This document shows positions 17,168 to 26,480 of a stretch of DNA of 64,000 nucleotides, one piece after another. Positions within the stretch are counted from its first letter, which is position 1; each line of letters begins with the position of its first letter. The notes beneath the pieces are model-generated. The model was not told where the DNA came from. It made no database searches and saw nothing but the letters and a program-made list of their open reading frames with translations. Made by a program: the position numbers and the translations under genes. Source of the stretch: SABI01 sp963663665 (GTDB taxonomy: Bacteria > Spirochaetota > Spirochaetia > Sphaerochaetales > Sphaerochaetaceae); assembly GCA_963663665.2 (NCBI GenBank), contig CAXXKP010000006.1:124001-188000 (forward strand). Direction: 5' to 3'.

Positions 17168-18238
17168 CTAGAACTGGTAATGAAAAGACAACAGCAGATT
17201 TAGAGGATCACTTGAAATAGATGGTGAATACCAAGTAGAGGGGACAAGGAGAACGACATCGAGTAGTATAGAATAAAACTGTGAACTGATACCAAAACTT
17301 GAAGTTCCATCCCAGTTAAATCCGAAGAGGGGGCTAGGAAGACCTCTATTCTCTTTATAACCTACTTGAATAGCAATATTGAGATCTTTTAACAGTTGAG
17401 CCTTACACTCAAAACCCAGGTGAACGCTACGAGAAGATTCATCAGCTAAATTTGTAATATCAAATGATGTAGTAAGGAGAAATAGATTCAACTCATTGTT
17501 CGTATCATACTCGGTTGTATGTAAAGCAAGACCAATTTTTGTGTCCGACAATAAAGTGGTGAAATCAAGCACCAGATTATTATTATCCTCATTAACAATG
17601 AAAAGAGAATCTGTGAGAAGCGCAAGAGAGATAAATGGGTATGTAATAAGAAATCCGAGACCTGTTTTGAAAAGTTGCCCATCATTACTCGGGTTATACC
17701 TATTAAGATAAACCTGCGCAATATAGTCAGTAAATGCACTATCCTTATCAATTGAGATGAGTGATCTCTGAAGTCTTGAACCACTTTTTGCATAAAGACC
17801 GATACTGAAGTGAGGAAATCCATAAGCTACATTTAGCTGTATATACGAGTCATTATAACTTGTAAACGTAAGACCATTTGTAGCAACTGCTCTGTTTTGT
17901 AGGTCAAAACCAAAACCAACGAGAAGTGCAGAGTAACGAGTCGCAAAAAGGAATTCAATAAGAGTAATAGGGTGTTGCATTGTTTTAATTGGATCTAAAG
18001 GATTAATCGTTGCATCATCATAAATTATTTCACTTGCTGCTATGTTAAGAGTGAATAGGGATGGCTCTTGAAAATAAAGGGCTGCAGGATTTATTTGGAA
18101 TGATGAAGGGTTATCAAAAAGTGCAACTCCAGACTCTCCCATTGCCATATAACGCAAGGATGGAGTTATCATACTAAAAAGAGAGATATTTACAGTGAGT
18201 AGCAGTATGGTTCCTATAATAAAGACTTTCCTATGCAA
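17168..18238 (-). CDS. Outer-membrane beta-barrel protein, FadL/PorV (UPF0164)-like
   Basis: About 356 residues with a signal peptide (HRKVFIIGTILLLTVNISL) and then RYMAMGESGVALFDNPSSFQINPAALY. That segment is the hallmark of FadL/PorV-type barrels (AMG-x-AGVA ... NPA-L). The rest alternates hydrophobic and polar residues as in beta strands and ends in aromatic F (LSFHYQF), typical of outer-membrane insertion. Related UPF0164 proteins in treponemes are thought to move hydrophobic ligands. I chose the TTG at 18238, which has GAGGG 7 bases upstream; an ATG at 18268 would overlap the methyltransferase gene. Confidence 0.75.
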   Translation of the reverse strand: MHRKVFIIGTILLLTVNISLFSMITPSLRYMAMGESGVALFDNPSSFQINPAALYFQEPSLFTLNIAASEIIYDDATINPLDPIKTMQHPITLIEFLFATRYSALLVGFGFDLQNRAVATNGLTFTSYNDSYIQLNVAYGFPHFSIGLYAKSGSRLQRSLISIDKDSAFTDYIAQVYLNRYNPSNDGQLFKTGLGFLITYPFISLALLTDSLFIVNEDNNNLVLDFTTLLSDTKIGLALHTTEYDTNNELNLFLLTTSFDITNLADESSRSVHLGFECKAQLLKDLNIAIQVGYKENRGLPSPLFGFNWDGTSSFGISSQFYSILLDVVLLVPSTWYSPSISSDPLNLLLSFHYQF

Positions 18239-18260
18239 TAAAATTCCCTCTTTTAGTATC

Positions 18261-19991
18261 TTAATCATTTTTTTTACTTTTTGCTATGTACGATGAATAT
18301 TTTCCTAGAATAGAAAGTATTTCCTTCTTGAAGGAGACTCTCAGATCCATCGAATTAATCAGCTCATCTACGAGAGGAATTACCATGTTAATACTCTCTT
18401 TCTCATAAAGGGCTACATACCGCAATAGTGAGATAATCCTCTTCTCTAATTTAACTCTATTGTCACCTTTCAAGATATCAATTGCTTTAATATATGTTTT
18501 TATAAGCTGTTGCAGTGCATCGAAAGAACTTTTAATACTGTGCTTTTCAAGAATTGAGATTATTTTATCTAATTCAACATCACTAAAATTAATGGAATCG
18601 ATATAATTAGGACTCTTTTTTATGTAAATGCCTTCAATGAACTCAAACTCTTTTAGAACATCTTCAATCGGATAAAATATTGAATCTTTGAAAGACTCTA
18701 TATGAGCAATTTTAGCGGTTTTTTCAATTCCTTCGGGAAGTAGAACAGAAAAAGAGGGACGTTTTCCGATGATATAAAGATTCTCGCTCACTCCTTTCTT
18801 ATCTAATGAACTTCTACCCCCTTTCTTAGTCTTTGCAATCGAGATACTTTTTATTGATTCATGACGTAAGGAAAGAATCTCATATATCTGTTCTATAGAG
18901 AGTATTCCATTACTAGGATAGCTCAATATTATGTAAGGTGCGTCGATTTTATTGATGAGGGAGACAAGCGCTTTATAGCTCTCTTTTTGGGAACAGAACG
19001 GAGATTTTGTGCTTTTCCAATCATCTCGTATCCCGCTGATGTCAGAAAGGTTTCCTTTGTCATTTAGATTATTAGAGGGAGCAAAATCATCCCAAAGAGC
19101 AATTGAATTGAGTAGATGATACGCACTACCATACTGCTGTGGATGCGATGGAGGATCTAAGTATACAATATCTCCAAGGTGTTCACCTACAAATGAGAGA
19201 GCATCAGAATGATACACTTGGCCTACAGAACAAGAGAGTTGATTGAGGTAAGGAATCTTCAGATAAATATCCTCTGTAACCCTTTTTTTTGTAGAGTCTG
19301 ATCTACCTTCTAACTGCTTATGGAAAGAAGTGAATGTACCGGAAATATTGGCGACACGGAATGCCTCGTAGAGAAGCGATGAGATTGCTACCATCTTCTC
19401 TGTTTCTCCTATCTTACCCTCTTGAAAAGAATCCTCTATTTCATTTCTCACTGCATCAAGATAGAGAGCATTTTCACGTGAATAGAAAAGACGTTCTTTT
19501 CCATATTCTATATGTGAAGTGATTTTTGGAGCATAATGGGAGGATAAAAATGATTTCCCAGAAAGATAGGAACTCGTTGAGGCATACTGCCCACTCATTG
19601 AGAGGTAGGAGTAATACGCATCAATTCCTCCAATGAAGGCGAACATCTCATGGAGGTCCTGAGCTTGTAGTGTGAGATACACTGAGTTCACTAGGTAAGA
19701 GAAATATTCATTATCACTAGCGAGAATATTCATATGAAGAGATTTTGCTATTCTACTGACTACTCCTGAACCACAAAAAGGATCAACAAACGTCATATCC
19801 TTTCTTCCTTCTTGAATTTCAGTGAGAATACTTTTAAGAGGATTAACCATAAATCGTTTATTTTTTACTATAGGCAATAATTGATCCTCTACATAATCAA
19901 ACATCGTATTGTTGCACCTCTCAATTTCTCCTACTTTACTTGTAACCATCCCTAAACTTTGATACATTTTAGCATAATAAGGAACGCTCAT
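18261..19991 (-). CDS. D12-like adenine-specific DNA methyltransferase homologue
   Basis: About 576 residues. FVDPFCGSGVVSR (SAM-binding motif I) is followed by ASDNEYFSYLVNS. Further on, DIVYLDPPSHPQQYGSAYHLL is the motif IV region, with DPPS in place of the usual DPPY. The QYGSxYHLL tail is common in D12-class N6-adenine methylases. The C-terminal 150 residues are helical and unassigned. No restriction nuclease is nearby, so it is an orphan modification enzyme or a diverged nucleic-acid methylase. The true start is uncertain: the frame is open to 20084, but the ATG at 19991 avoids overlap with murE; later ATGs are possible. Confidence 0.68.
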   Translation of the reverse strand: MSVPYYAKMYQSLGMVTSKVGEIERCNNTMFDYVEDQLLPIVKNKRFMVNPLKSILTEIQEGRKDMTFVDPFCGSGVVSRIAKSLHMNILASDNEYFSYLVNSVYLTLQAQDLHEMFAFIGGIDAYYSYLSMSGQYASTSSYLSGKSFLSSHYAPKITSHIEYGKERLFYSRENALYLDAVRNEIEDSFQEGKIGETEKMVAISSLLYEAFRVANISGTFTSFHKQLEGRSDSTKKRVTEDIYLKIPYLNQLSCSVGQVYHSDALSFVGEHLGDIVYLDPPSHPQQYGSAYHLLNSIALWDDFAPSNNLNDKGNLSDISGIRDDWKSTKSPFCSQKESYKALVSLINKIDAPYIILSYPSNGILSIEQIYEILSLRHESIKSISIAKTKKGGRSSLDKKGVSENLYIIGKRPSFSVLLPEGIEKTAKIAHIESFKDSIFYPIEDVLKEFEFIEGIYIKKSPNYIDSINFSDVELDKIISILEKHSIKSSFDALQQLIKTYIKAIDILKGDNRVKLEKRIISLLRYVALYEKESINMVIPLVDELINSMDLRVSFKKEILSILGKYSSYIAKSKKND

Positions 19992-21498
19992 GAAAAGATT
20001 ATCAGCGTTATGGGCAAATAACAAGCTGTTGCACGAATGTGTAATTACTGGAAATAGAGATATATACATCTCATCGGTCACCAACAGTAGTCTTTCCTGT
20101 AAAAAAAACTCTTTATTTGTAGCGAAACAAGGTATCCATACCGATGGGCATACATTTATAGAAGAAGCAATAAAAAACGGTGCAGTTGCAATTCTCTATA
20201 CACACCCAATTGATTATATAGATCCTGAGATTACCTATATCCAAACCCAAGATGCAACATCTGTTGCGGCCCTCCTTTCTTATAATCTCTATGGACCGTA
20301 TCCAGAGCATATTATTGGAGTGACAGGAACAGATGGCAAATCGAGTACATGTGAATTCCTTTACACGATACTTATCCAAAGCGGGTACCACCTCGGGTTA
20401 CTTTCTACAATTAGCTTAGATAATGGTAATGGCAAGGGAAAAAGCCCATACAGAATGAGTACCCCTGAAGCAGATGTTCTCTACCCTTTTATGCATCAAT
20501 GTTACCTCAATGGAGTAGATTACCTTATATTAGAGACTACTAGTCATGGGTTAAGTGAAAAGACAGGAAGGCTAAGCCATATACAGTTTTGTGGTGCGAT
20601 AATCACGAACATTACTAGTGAACATCTTGATTTTCATGGAAACATAGAGTGCTATATTGATGATAAAATGAATCTTGTAAGACAACTCACAGAAAAAGCT
20701 CCTGTTGTGATTAATAACTCTTTTCTCTATAAGGACCGAGTAAAATCTTTAGTAAAAGAGAGCGAACAGATTCTTACATATTCAGAATCTGATGATTCTT
20801 TTATCAGATACTCATCCTCAGTTGTCGATATTTCAAGTAGAGAAGTGAGTGTACAAAAAGGGGATGAAAAAGTCTCTTTCTCCTATCAATATGCACCTCG
20901 AGTTTATCTTCACAATGTAGTAGGAGCACTCACATTAGCCCATGTTTTAACGGGCAAACCCCTAAAAGAACTTATATCCCCTCACTTTTCATTCAATAGT
21001 ATGCCTGGAAGATATGAATGCCTATATAATAAAAATGGGATCGTTATACTAAATGATTTTGCTCATACACCTGATGCTTTTTTTAATCTTTTTTCCCATA
21101 TAAAAGAGGTACTTCCCAACTATACTATTACAGTTCTATTTGGTGCTGCAGGGGAAAGAGATACTTCAAAAAGAGAAGGACTTGGTCACATGGCCTCTCT
21201 CTTTTGTGATATAATCTACCTTACGCAGGAAGACCCACGATATGAGGATCCAATGCGGATTGTTAAAGATATTGAGAATGGCTTTATCGAAGAGTATAAA
21301 GGTAAAGTCAACATTATCCTTGATAGAGAGAAAGCAATAAGGGTGGCAATTTCGGAGTTAAGTGCTCCTCACATTCTTCTTCTCTTAGGCAAAGGGCATG
21401 AGGAATCAATTAACTTTGGTTCAACAATTATGCCATGGAATGAGAGTATGAAGGCGATGGAAATCATAAAGGAAGTATATCATGATCAACAACAGTGA
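19990..21498 (+). CDS. murE: UDP-MurNAc-tripeptide synthetase
   Basis: 502 residues. ATP loop GVTGTDGKSSTCEFL (about residue 112), the TSHGLSEKTGRL and ITSEHLDFHG blocks, and FGAAGERDTSKREGLG identify MurE. It adds the diamino acid to UDP-MurNAc-L-Ala-D-Glu. The specificity loop reads EDPRYEDP where diaminopimelate enzymes usually read DNPRxExP. That points away from a simple DAP assignment and would be compatible with another diamino acid, such as the ornithine of spirochaetes. AAGGA lies 6 bases before the ATG. The next gene is ddl (17-base overlap). Confidence 0.92.
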   Translation: MKRLSALWANNKLLHECVITGNRDIYISSVTNSSLSCKKNSLFVAKQGIHTDGHTFIEEAIKNGAVAILYTHPIDYIDPEITYIQTQDATSVAALLSYNLYGPYPEHIIGVTGTDGKSSTCEFLYTILIQSGYHLGLLSTISLDNGNGKGKSPYRMSTPEADVLYPFMHQCYLNGVDYLILETTSHGLSEKTGRLSHIQFCGAIITNITSEHLDFHGNIECYIDDKMNLVRQLTEKAPVVINNSFLYKDRVKSLVKESEQILTYSESDDSFIRYSSSVVDISSREVSVQKGDEKVSFSYQYAPRVYLHNVVGALTLAHVLTGKPLKELISPHFSFNSMPGRYECLYNKNGIVILNDFAHTPDAFFNLFSHIKEVLPNYTITVLFGAAGERDTSKREGLGHMASLFCDIIYLTQEDPRYEDPMRIVKDIENGFIEEYKGKVNIILDREKAIRVAISELSAPHILLLLGKGHEESINFGSTIMPWNESMKAMEIIKEVYHDQQQ

Positions 21499-22630
21499 GA
21501 TACGAATAGCCCTACTCTATGGAGGTATCAGTAAAGAACACGAGATTTCACTGATAAGTGCTTTGAGAGTCTACGAGGAACTCGTTACATTACGTTACAA
21601 TCTTATTCTTATTTTTATAGATAAGGATGGAATCTGGTATCTTCAAAATACCCATACTGTTGATGGGAAACTTCCACGTGAACGTAATAGTGATTGCGAA
21701 CTCATTTTTAGTGCGGGACATGGATTAAGATTACTTAAAGATCTATCCCTATTGGAACTTGATATTGCCCTTCCTCTCACTCATGGGAAGTGGGGGGAGG
21801 ATGGTATTCTCCAAGGAATCCTTGAAACAATTCACCTCCCATACATTGGCCCCTCCCCTTTTTCCTCTATGATGGGAATGCATAAGAAGGTGACAAAATT
21901 AGTAGCAAAGGACTTTCAAATTCCTGTAGTTCCTTCTTTGACACTCTCAGCCATTGAAATAGACAAATTATTAAACCATGACACGATTTCTCACTCTCTT
22001 TCTTATCTAGTAGGATATAAAAATTTCAGAAAAGAAACCCTACAGGATGTGTTTATACACATAACTAACAAGTTAGGTAAAAACCTTGTATTAAAACCAG
22101 AAGATGAAGGATCAAGTATAGGGATAGAAGTGTATACTGATGATGGCAATGAAAAATTCTTCTCACTCTTAGAAAAAACTTCTCAGTCTACAGCCAATGT
22201 ATTAATTGAGTCCTTGATTTCAGATATGGTAGAAGTTGAGTGTGGCATTTTCAAAGATTCAAACATTATTGCAAGCACTCCGAGAGTAATACATAATCCC
22301 AAAACAGAAAATCCACATATTTTATCGTATAAGCAAAAATACTTTAGTAACGATCCTTTTAGTATTGGCGCAAAGGATCTCCTTACACCAACAGTAACTC
22401 ATATAATTAAAGAAATGGCTATTCTCTTAAGTGAGGTTCTGCTCATTGAGGGGTTTGCTCGAGTTGATTTCTTTTATCAAAAAGAGAGTGGGAAGATTTA
22501 TTTTAATGAGATTAATACTATACCTGGGCTAACAAAAACAAGCATTTTCCCCCTATTGATGGAAGAATCAGGGTACCCACTTGGAATCCTCCTTTCAAAT
22601 CTGATACATCAAAAACTAGAGAATTCCTGA
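21482..22630 (+). CDS. ddl: D-alanine--D-alanine ligase
   Basis: 382 residues of the ATP-grasp Ddl family. The N-terminus LLYGGISKEHEISLISA, LTHGKWGEDGILQGILE, KPEDEGSSIGI and the C-terminal EINTIPGLTKTSIFP are family landmarks (the last carries the Mg and D-Ala contacts). It makes D-Ala-D-Ala for the stem peptide and follows murE in the same operon, with AAGGAAG as ribosome site inside murE. It is somewhat longer than E. coli Ddl (306), mostly in the middle lid region. It overlaps dinB by one base. Confidence 0.94.
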   Translation: MINNSEIRIALLYGGISKEHEISLISALRVYEELVTLRYNLILIFIDKDGIWYLQNTHTVDGKLPRERNSDCELIFSAGHGLRLLKDLSLLELDIALPLTHGKWGEDGILQGILETIHLPYIGPSPFSSMMGMHKKVTKLVAKDFQIPVVPSLTLSAIEIDKLLNHDTISHSLSYLVGYKNFRKETLQDVFIHITNKLGKNLVLKPEDEGSSIGIEVYTDDGNEKFFSLLEKTSQSTANVLIESLISDMVEVECGIFKDSNIIASTPRVIHNPKTENPHILSYKQKYFSNDPFSIGAKDLLTPTVTHIIKEMAILLSEVLLIEGFARVDFFYQKESGKIYFNEINTIPGLTKTSIFPLLMEESGYPLGILLSNLIHQKLENS

Positions 22631-23796
22631 TGGAGAACGTTTGGTTTCATGTCGATATGGATGCTTTTTATGCATCTGTAGAACAACTTGACAACATCGA
22701 ATACAGAAACAAACCTGTTATTGTTGGGGGTGTAAGTAACCGAGGGGTAGTATCTGCTTGTTCGTATGAAGCAAGAGCTTATAAAGTACACTCAGCAATG
22801 CCAATATTTATGGCTCGGAAATTATGTCCACAAGGTATTTATGTACCTACACGTATGGATCGCTATGTACAGATGAGTAAGAAAATCTTCACTATTCTTG
22901 AATCCTTCTCTGACAAAGTTCAGCAAGTCTCTATAGATGAGGCATTTTTAGATATGAGTGGAACCAGCAGACTTTTTGGAATTCCTCGTGAAGCAGGCGC
23001 TCTTTTAAAAAAAAGAGTACTCGATGAAACAGGTCTCATTATTTCAGTAGGAATAGGGAGCTCAAAATTGATTGCAAAACTTGCAAGCGATTATGATAAA
23101 CCGAATGGATTGTGTAGAGTCTCTAAGAGTAAAGAACTTGCTTTTATTGATACAATCTCATTAGGGAAAATCCCAGGGATTGGCAAAGTACTATTAGCAC
23201 AACTTAACCGTTACCAGATATATTCAACTACACAGTTAAGAGGGTATACTCTTCAAGAGTTGAATAAAAAATTTAGCGAAACGACAAGCTCTTTCTTATA
23301 TAGTATATCGAGAGGAATTGACCCAGGATTATATCATGAAGTTTCAAAATCACACTCTATCAGCAATGAAACGACGTTTCCTGAGGATACAACTAATCTT
23401 AATCTTTTAAAATATTATCTTTTAGAATTAAGTCAGAAAGTGATGCTACGATCTCTTGACGAAAAGGTTCACTCTTCAACAGTTGCTATCAAGATTCGTT
23501 ATGCTGACTTCACCTATGCAAGCAGTCAAGTGACTACATCTTCAGGCATGTTATCAATAGATGGAATTTACAACACTACTGTTTCTCTCCTTCTCAACAA
23601 ATGGGATAAAAAAACTCCTATTCGACTCATCGGAGTAGCACTTCAGGATGTAAAACCGGGAGAGATGAATGAGCAAATAGAGCTCTTTGATGAAGTGGGT
23701 GAGAAGAAAAGAAAGGTAGAAAAGACGATTCTCGCTCTTAAGGGAAAAGGATCAAAAATCACAAAAGCAAGTACATTAGAGATAATCGATGAATGA
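22630..23796 (+). CDS. dinB: DNA polymerase IV
   Basis: 388 residues of the Y-family. FHVDMDAFYASVEQL (first catalytic Asp), then VSIDEAFLDMSGTSRLFG (Asp-Glu catalytic pair) and the helix-hairpin GKIPGIGKVLLAQL are clear. QIELFD near the C-terminus (about residue 357) fits the QxxLF beta-clamp-binding peptide. It performs lesion bypass or mutagenic repair. TGATG start-stop overlap with ddl means translation is coupled to a cell-wall gene. No LexA-like box was seen upstream because there is no intergenic space. Confidence 0.95.
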   Translation: MENVWFHVDMDAFYASVEQLDNIEYRNKPVIVGGVSNRGVVSACSYEARAYKVHSAMPIFMARKLCPQGIYVPTRMDRYVQMSKKIFTILESFSDKVQQVSIDEAFLDMSGTSRLFGIPREAGALLKKRVLDETGLIISVGIGSSKLIAKLASDYDKPNGLCRVSKSKELAFIDTISLGKIPGIGKVLLAQLNRYQIYSTTQLRGYTLQELNKKFSETTSSFLYSISRGIDPGLYHEVSKSHSISNETTFPEDTTNLNLLKYYLLELSQKVMLRSLDEKVHSSTVAIKIRYADFTYASSQVTTSSGMLSIDGIYNTTVSLLLNKWDKKTPIRLIGVALQDVKPGEMNEQIELFDEVGEKKRKVEKTILALKGKGSKITKASTLEIIDE

Positions 23797-23872
23797 GAAG
23801 GCTCTATTGCACCATAAATGGTAATTTGTTACAGTGGTGTGAACCTTACAAAAATGAAAAGAGGTATCCTCG

Positions 23873-24379
23873 ATGGCACTTAATATTGTCCTTTTTGAAC
23901 CTGAAATCCCACAAAACACTGGTAATATTGCAAGGACTTGTGCAGCGCTCGGTGCTTCCCTTCATCTAGTACACCCTCTCGGTTTTAAAATTGATGAAAA
24001 ACAAGTAAGAAGAGCCGGACTCGACTACTGGGAGGATGTAGAAATACTTGAATATAAGAATATTGATGCCTTTTTCGATGTTCATACGGGGGCAAACCTC
24101 TGGTTTTTTACTACAAAAAGTGAGATAACCTATACATCAGCAGAGTATGAAGAGGATTCCTATTTCATATTTGGAAAAGAAAGCAGAGGGATTGAAGAAT
24201 CAATTCTAGTAGATTATCCTACTCGATGTGTGAGGATTCCAATGATAGCGGAGACACGGAGCCTAAATCTCTCTAATAGTGTAGCAGTCGCTGCATATGA
24301 GTGGGAAAGACAACATGATTTTTCACACCTCAATACAAAAGGGGAACTTCATCGACTACATTGGAATAAAGGGGAATAA
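23873..24379 (+). CDS. trmL: tRNA (cytidine(34)-2'-O)-methyltransferase
   Basis: 168 residues of the SPOUT family. LFEPEIPQNTGNIARTCAALGASLHLVHPLGF at the N-terminus, FGKESRGIEE in the middle and the knot motif IPMIAETRSLNLSNSVAVAAYE are typical of TrmL, which methylates the wobble base of tRNA-Leu isoacceptors. A 76-base gap separates it from dinB; AGAGG precedes the ATG. The tRNA-Leu(UAA) gene elsewhere in this window is a likely substrate. Confidence 0.95.
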   Translation: MALNIVLFEPEIPQNTGNIARTCAALGASLHLVHPLGFKIDEKQVRRAGLDYWEDVEILEYKNIDAFFDVHTGANLWFFTTKSEITYTSAEYEEDSYFIFGKESRGIEESILVDYPTRCVRIPMIAETRSLNLSNSVAVAAYEWERQHDFSHLNTKGELHRLHWNKGE

Positions 24380-24381
24380 GG

Positions 24382-25170
24382 ATGAAAACAGTAGGTTTTA
24401 TCGGATGTGGAAATATGGGGAGTGCTATTATAAAGAGCGTCTCAGTATCATCTTCATATAGTATATATACATATGATACGAATAAAGAGCTCTCTCAAAA
24501 GATAGCTAACGAGTATAAAATCACACATTCTAGTAGTATCGAAGAACTTCTATTTCATAGTGAGATAATCATTCTTGCAGTAAAACCTCAAGTTCTCCCC
24601 TCCTTGTATGAAATACTTAGTACATATAGTGATAAATTTTTTATTAGTATTGCAGCAGGAGTCACATTACAAACGCTAGGTGATAATTTAAAAAATCATA
24701 ATATTGTACGACTCATGCCAAACATGGCGGCATCCGTTGGGAAATCTGTGACAGCTTTTGCACATTTACCAGGATGCGATCATGCATTTCTCCAAGAAGC
24801 ACTTACTATTGCTCAGAGTTTTGGTGATGTGCATCAGCTTGAAGAATCCCTATTTGCTCCATTTATTGGAATAAGTGGTTCTGGGATTGCTATGATGTTC
24901 TCACTCTTCCATAACATGGCTCAAGGAGCAGTATATAGTGGTTTGGCTTATCAAACTGCTCTTTCAATCATCTGTGATACCGCCAGAAGTGCCGCTGAGT
25001 TAATCAAAGAGAGTAACGAGCATCCTTCATCACTTATTACAAAAGTCTGCAGTCCAGGGGGAACCACCATTGAAATGATGAAATCCCTGAGCGATGGAGC
25101 ATTCGATAGTACAGTTATGGATGGAGTAATTAGTGCTAGTGAAAAGTCAGCCTATTTAGAAGCAAAATAA
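24382..25170 (+). CDS. proC: Pyrroline-5-carboxylate reductase
   Basis: 262 residues. N-terminal NAD(P) loop FIGCGNMGSAI, the LAVKPQVLPSL and VRLMPNMAASVG segments and the C-terminal SPGGTTIEMMKSL signature identify ProC. It reduces P5C to proline, the last step of the pathway whose first two enzymes, ProB and ProA, lie 5-6 kb away on the opposite strand. It starts 2 bases after trmL with ribosome site AAGG; serS follows after 24 bases. Confidence 0.96.
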   Translation: MKTVGFIGCGNMGSAIIKSVSVSSSYSIYTYDTNKELSQKIANEYKITHSSSIEELLFHSEIIILAVKPQVLPSLYEILSTYSDKFFISIAAGVTLQTLGDNLKNHNIVRLMPNMAASVGKSVTAFAHLPGCDHAFLQEALTIAQSFGDVHQLEESLFAPFIGISGSGIAMMFSLFHNMAQGAVYSGLAYQTALSIICDTARSAAELIKESNEHPSSLITKVCSPGGTTIEMMKSLSDGAFDSTVMDGVISASEKSAYLEAK

Positions 25171-25194
25171 CAGAGTTAAAAGTGAGATGAGAAT

Positions 25195-26469
25195 ATGATT
25201 GATGTAAAAGAATTACGAGAAAGAAAAGAAGAGATTGCCTTAAATATTATTAATAGAGGAATGAAAGTAGATCTTGATGCTATACTTGAACTTCAAGAAA
25301 AAAGATCTGAACTCTTAAATATAACAGAAAACATACGTCGAGAACGCAATGAGAATGCAACAAAAATGAAAAATCGACTGACTCCCGAAGAACGATCAAT
25401 TCTCATTGAAGAGGGAAAACGATTAAAAGAGGAACTCGCAATTCAAGATGTGGCTCTTTCCCAAACCGAGAACGAGTTTACTACTCTTGCCAAACAAATA
25501 CCAAACTATGCTCACCCATCAGCTCCTGTAGGCTTCCTCGATAAAGATAATCTTGAGATTAAGAAATGGGGAGAACCTAGAAAGTTCAATTTCACACCTA
25601 AAGATCACGTTGAGCTCGGAGAGAGCCTCGACCTTATCGATTTTGAAAGCGCGACTCGGGTTAGTGGTGCAAAATTCTACTATCTTAAAAATGAAGCGGT
25701 TCTTCTTGAACTCGCCCTGACCCGCTATGCTATCGATATCCTTCGAAGCCATAACTTCACCCTCACGATTACCCCCGATATCGCTAAAGAAGAAATTGTA
25801 GAAGGTATTGGTTTTAATCCAAGAGGAGAAGAATCTAATATTTATACGATCGAAGGAACAGGAACCTGCCTAGTTGGTACAGCTGAAATAACCTTAGGTG
25901 GATATCATGCAGGATCGATATTGAAGGAAGAAGACCTTCCTCTACGATATGCGGGATTAAGTCATTGCTTCAGAAGAGAAGCTGGTGGAGCAGGTCAATA
26001 TTCAAAAGGACTTTATAGAGTTCATCAATTTTCAAAAGTTGAAATGTTTGTCTATTGTACCCCAGAACAAAGTGAACATATTCACCAACAACTTCTCACC
26101 ATAGAAGAGGAAATCTATAGAGGATTAGAGATACCTTACCGTATTGTTGATACCTGTACAGGGGACCTTGGAGCACCAGCTTACCGTAAATTTGATATTG
26201 AAGCATGGATGCCAGGTCGAGGAGAACATGGGGAATATGGGGAAGTTACGAGTACGAGTAATTGTACTGATTATCAATCTCGAAGATTACAAGTTCGCTA
26301 TAAAACACAAGATGGATCAACCTCATTCGTGCATTTACTCAATGGGACGGCAATTGCTATTTCGAGAGCAATTGTAGCTGTTCTTGAAAACTTCCAACAA
26401 AGTGACGGGTCTATTTCAATCCCACCAGCTCTCATTCCTTATATGGGTATAAATAAAATTAAAAAATAG
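25195..26469 (+). CDS. serS: Seryl-tRNA synthetase
   Basis: 424 residues of a class II synthetase. The N-terminal coiled-coil arm (residues about 25-105) is rich in Glu, Lys and Arg, as needed to hold the long variable arm of tRNA-Ser. The catalytic core shows CFRREAGGAGQYSKGLYRVHQF (motif 2), CTGDLGAPAYRKFDIEAWMP and the motif 3 region LNGTAIAISRAIVAVLEN. Normal length. It lies in the murE-to-pncB plus-strand gene string. Confidence 0.97.
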   Translation: MIDVKELRERKEEIALNIINRGMKVDLDAILELQEKRSELLNITENIRRERNENATKMKNRLTPEERSILIEEGKRLKEELAIQDVALSQTENEFTTLAKQIPNYAHPSAPVGFLDKDNLEIKKWGEPRKFNFTPKDHVELGESLDLIDFESATRVSGAKFYYLKNEAVLLELALTRYAIDILRSHNFTLTITPDIAKEEIVEGIGFNPRGEESNIYTIEGTGTCLVGTAEITLGGYHAGSILKEEDLPLRYAGLSHCFRREAGGAGQYSKGLYRVHQFSKVEMFVYCTPEQSEHIHQQLLTIEEEIYRGLEIPYRIVDTCTGDLGAPAYRKFDIEAWMPGRGEHGEYGEVTSTSNCTDYQSRRLQVRYKTQDGSTSFVHLLNGTAIAISRAIVAVLENFQQSDGSISIPPALIPYMGINKIKK

Positions 26470-26480
26470 GGGCAAGAAAG

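Noticed and set aside
23790..23872. Small frame starting at the dinB stop (MRRLYCTING...)
   Set aside because: It runs out of frame into trmL and has no ribosome site; the interval is better read as a normal spacer.
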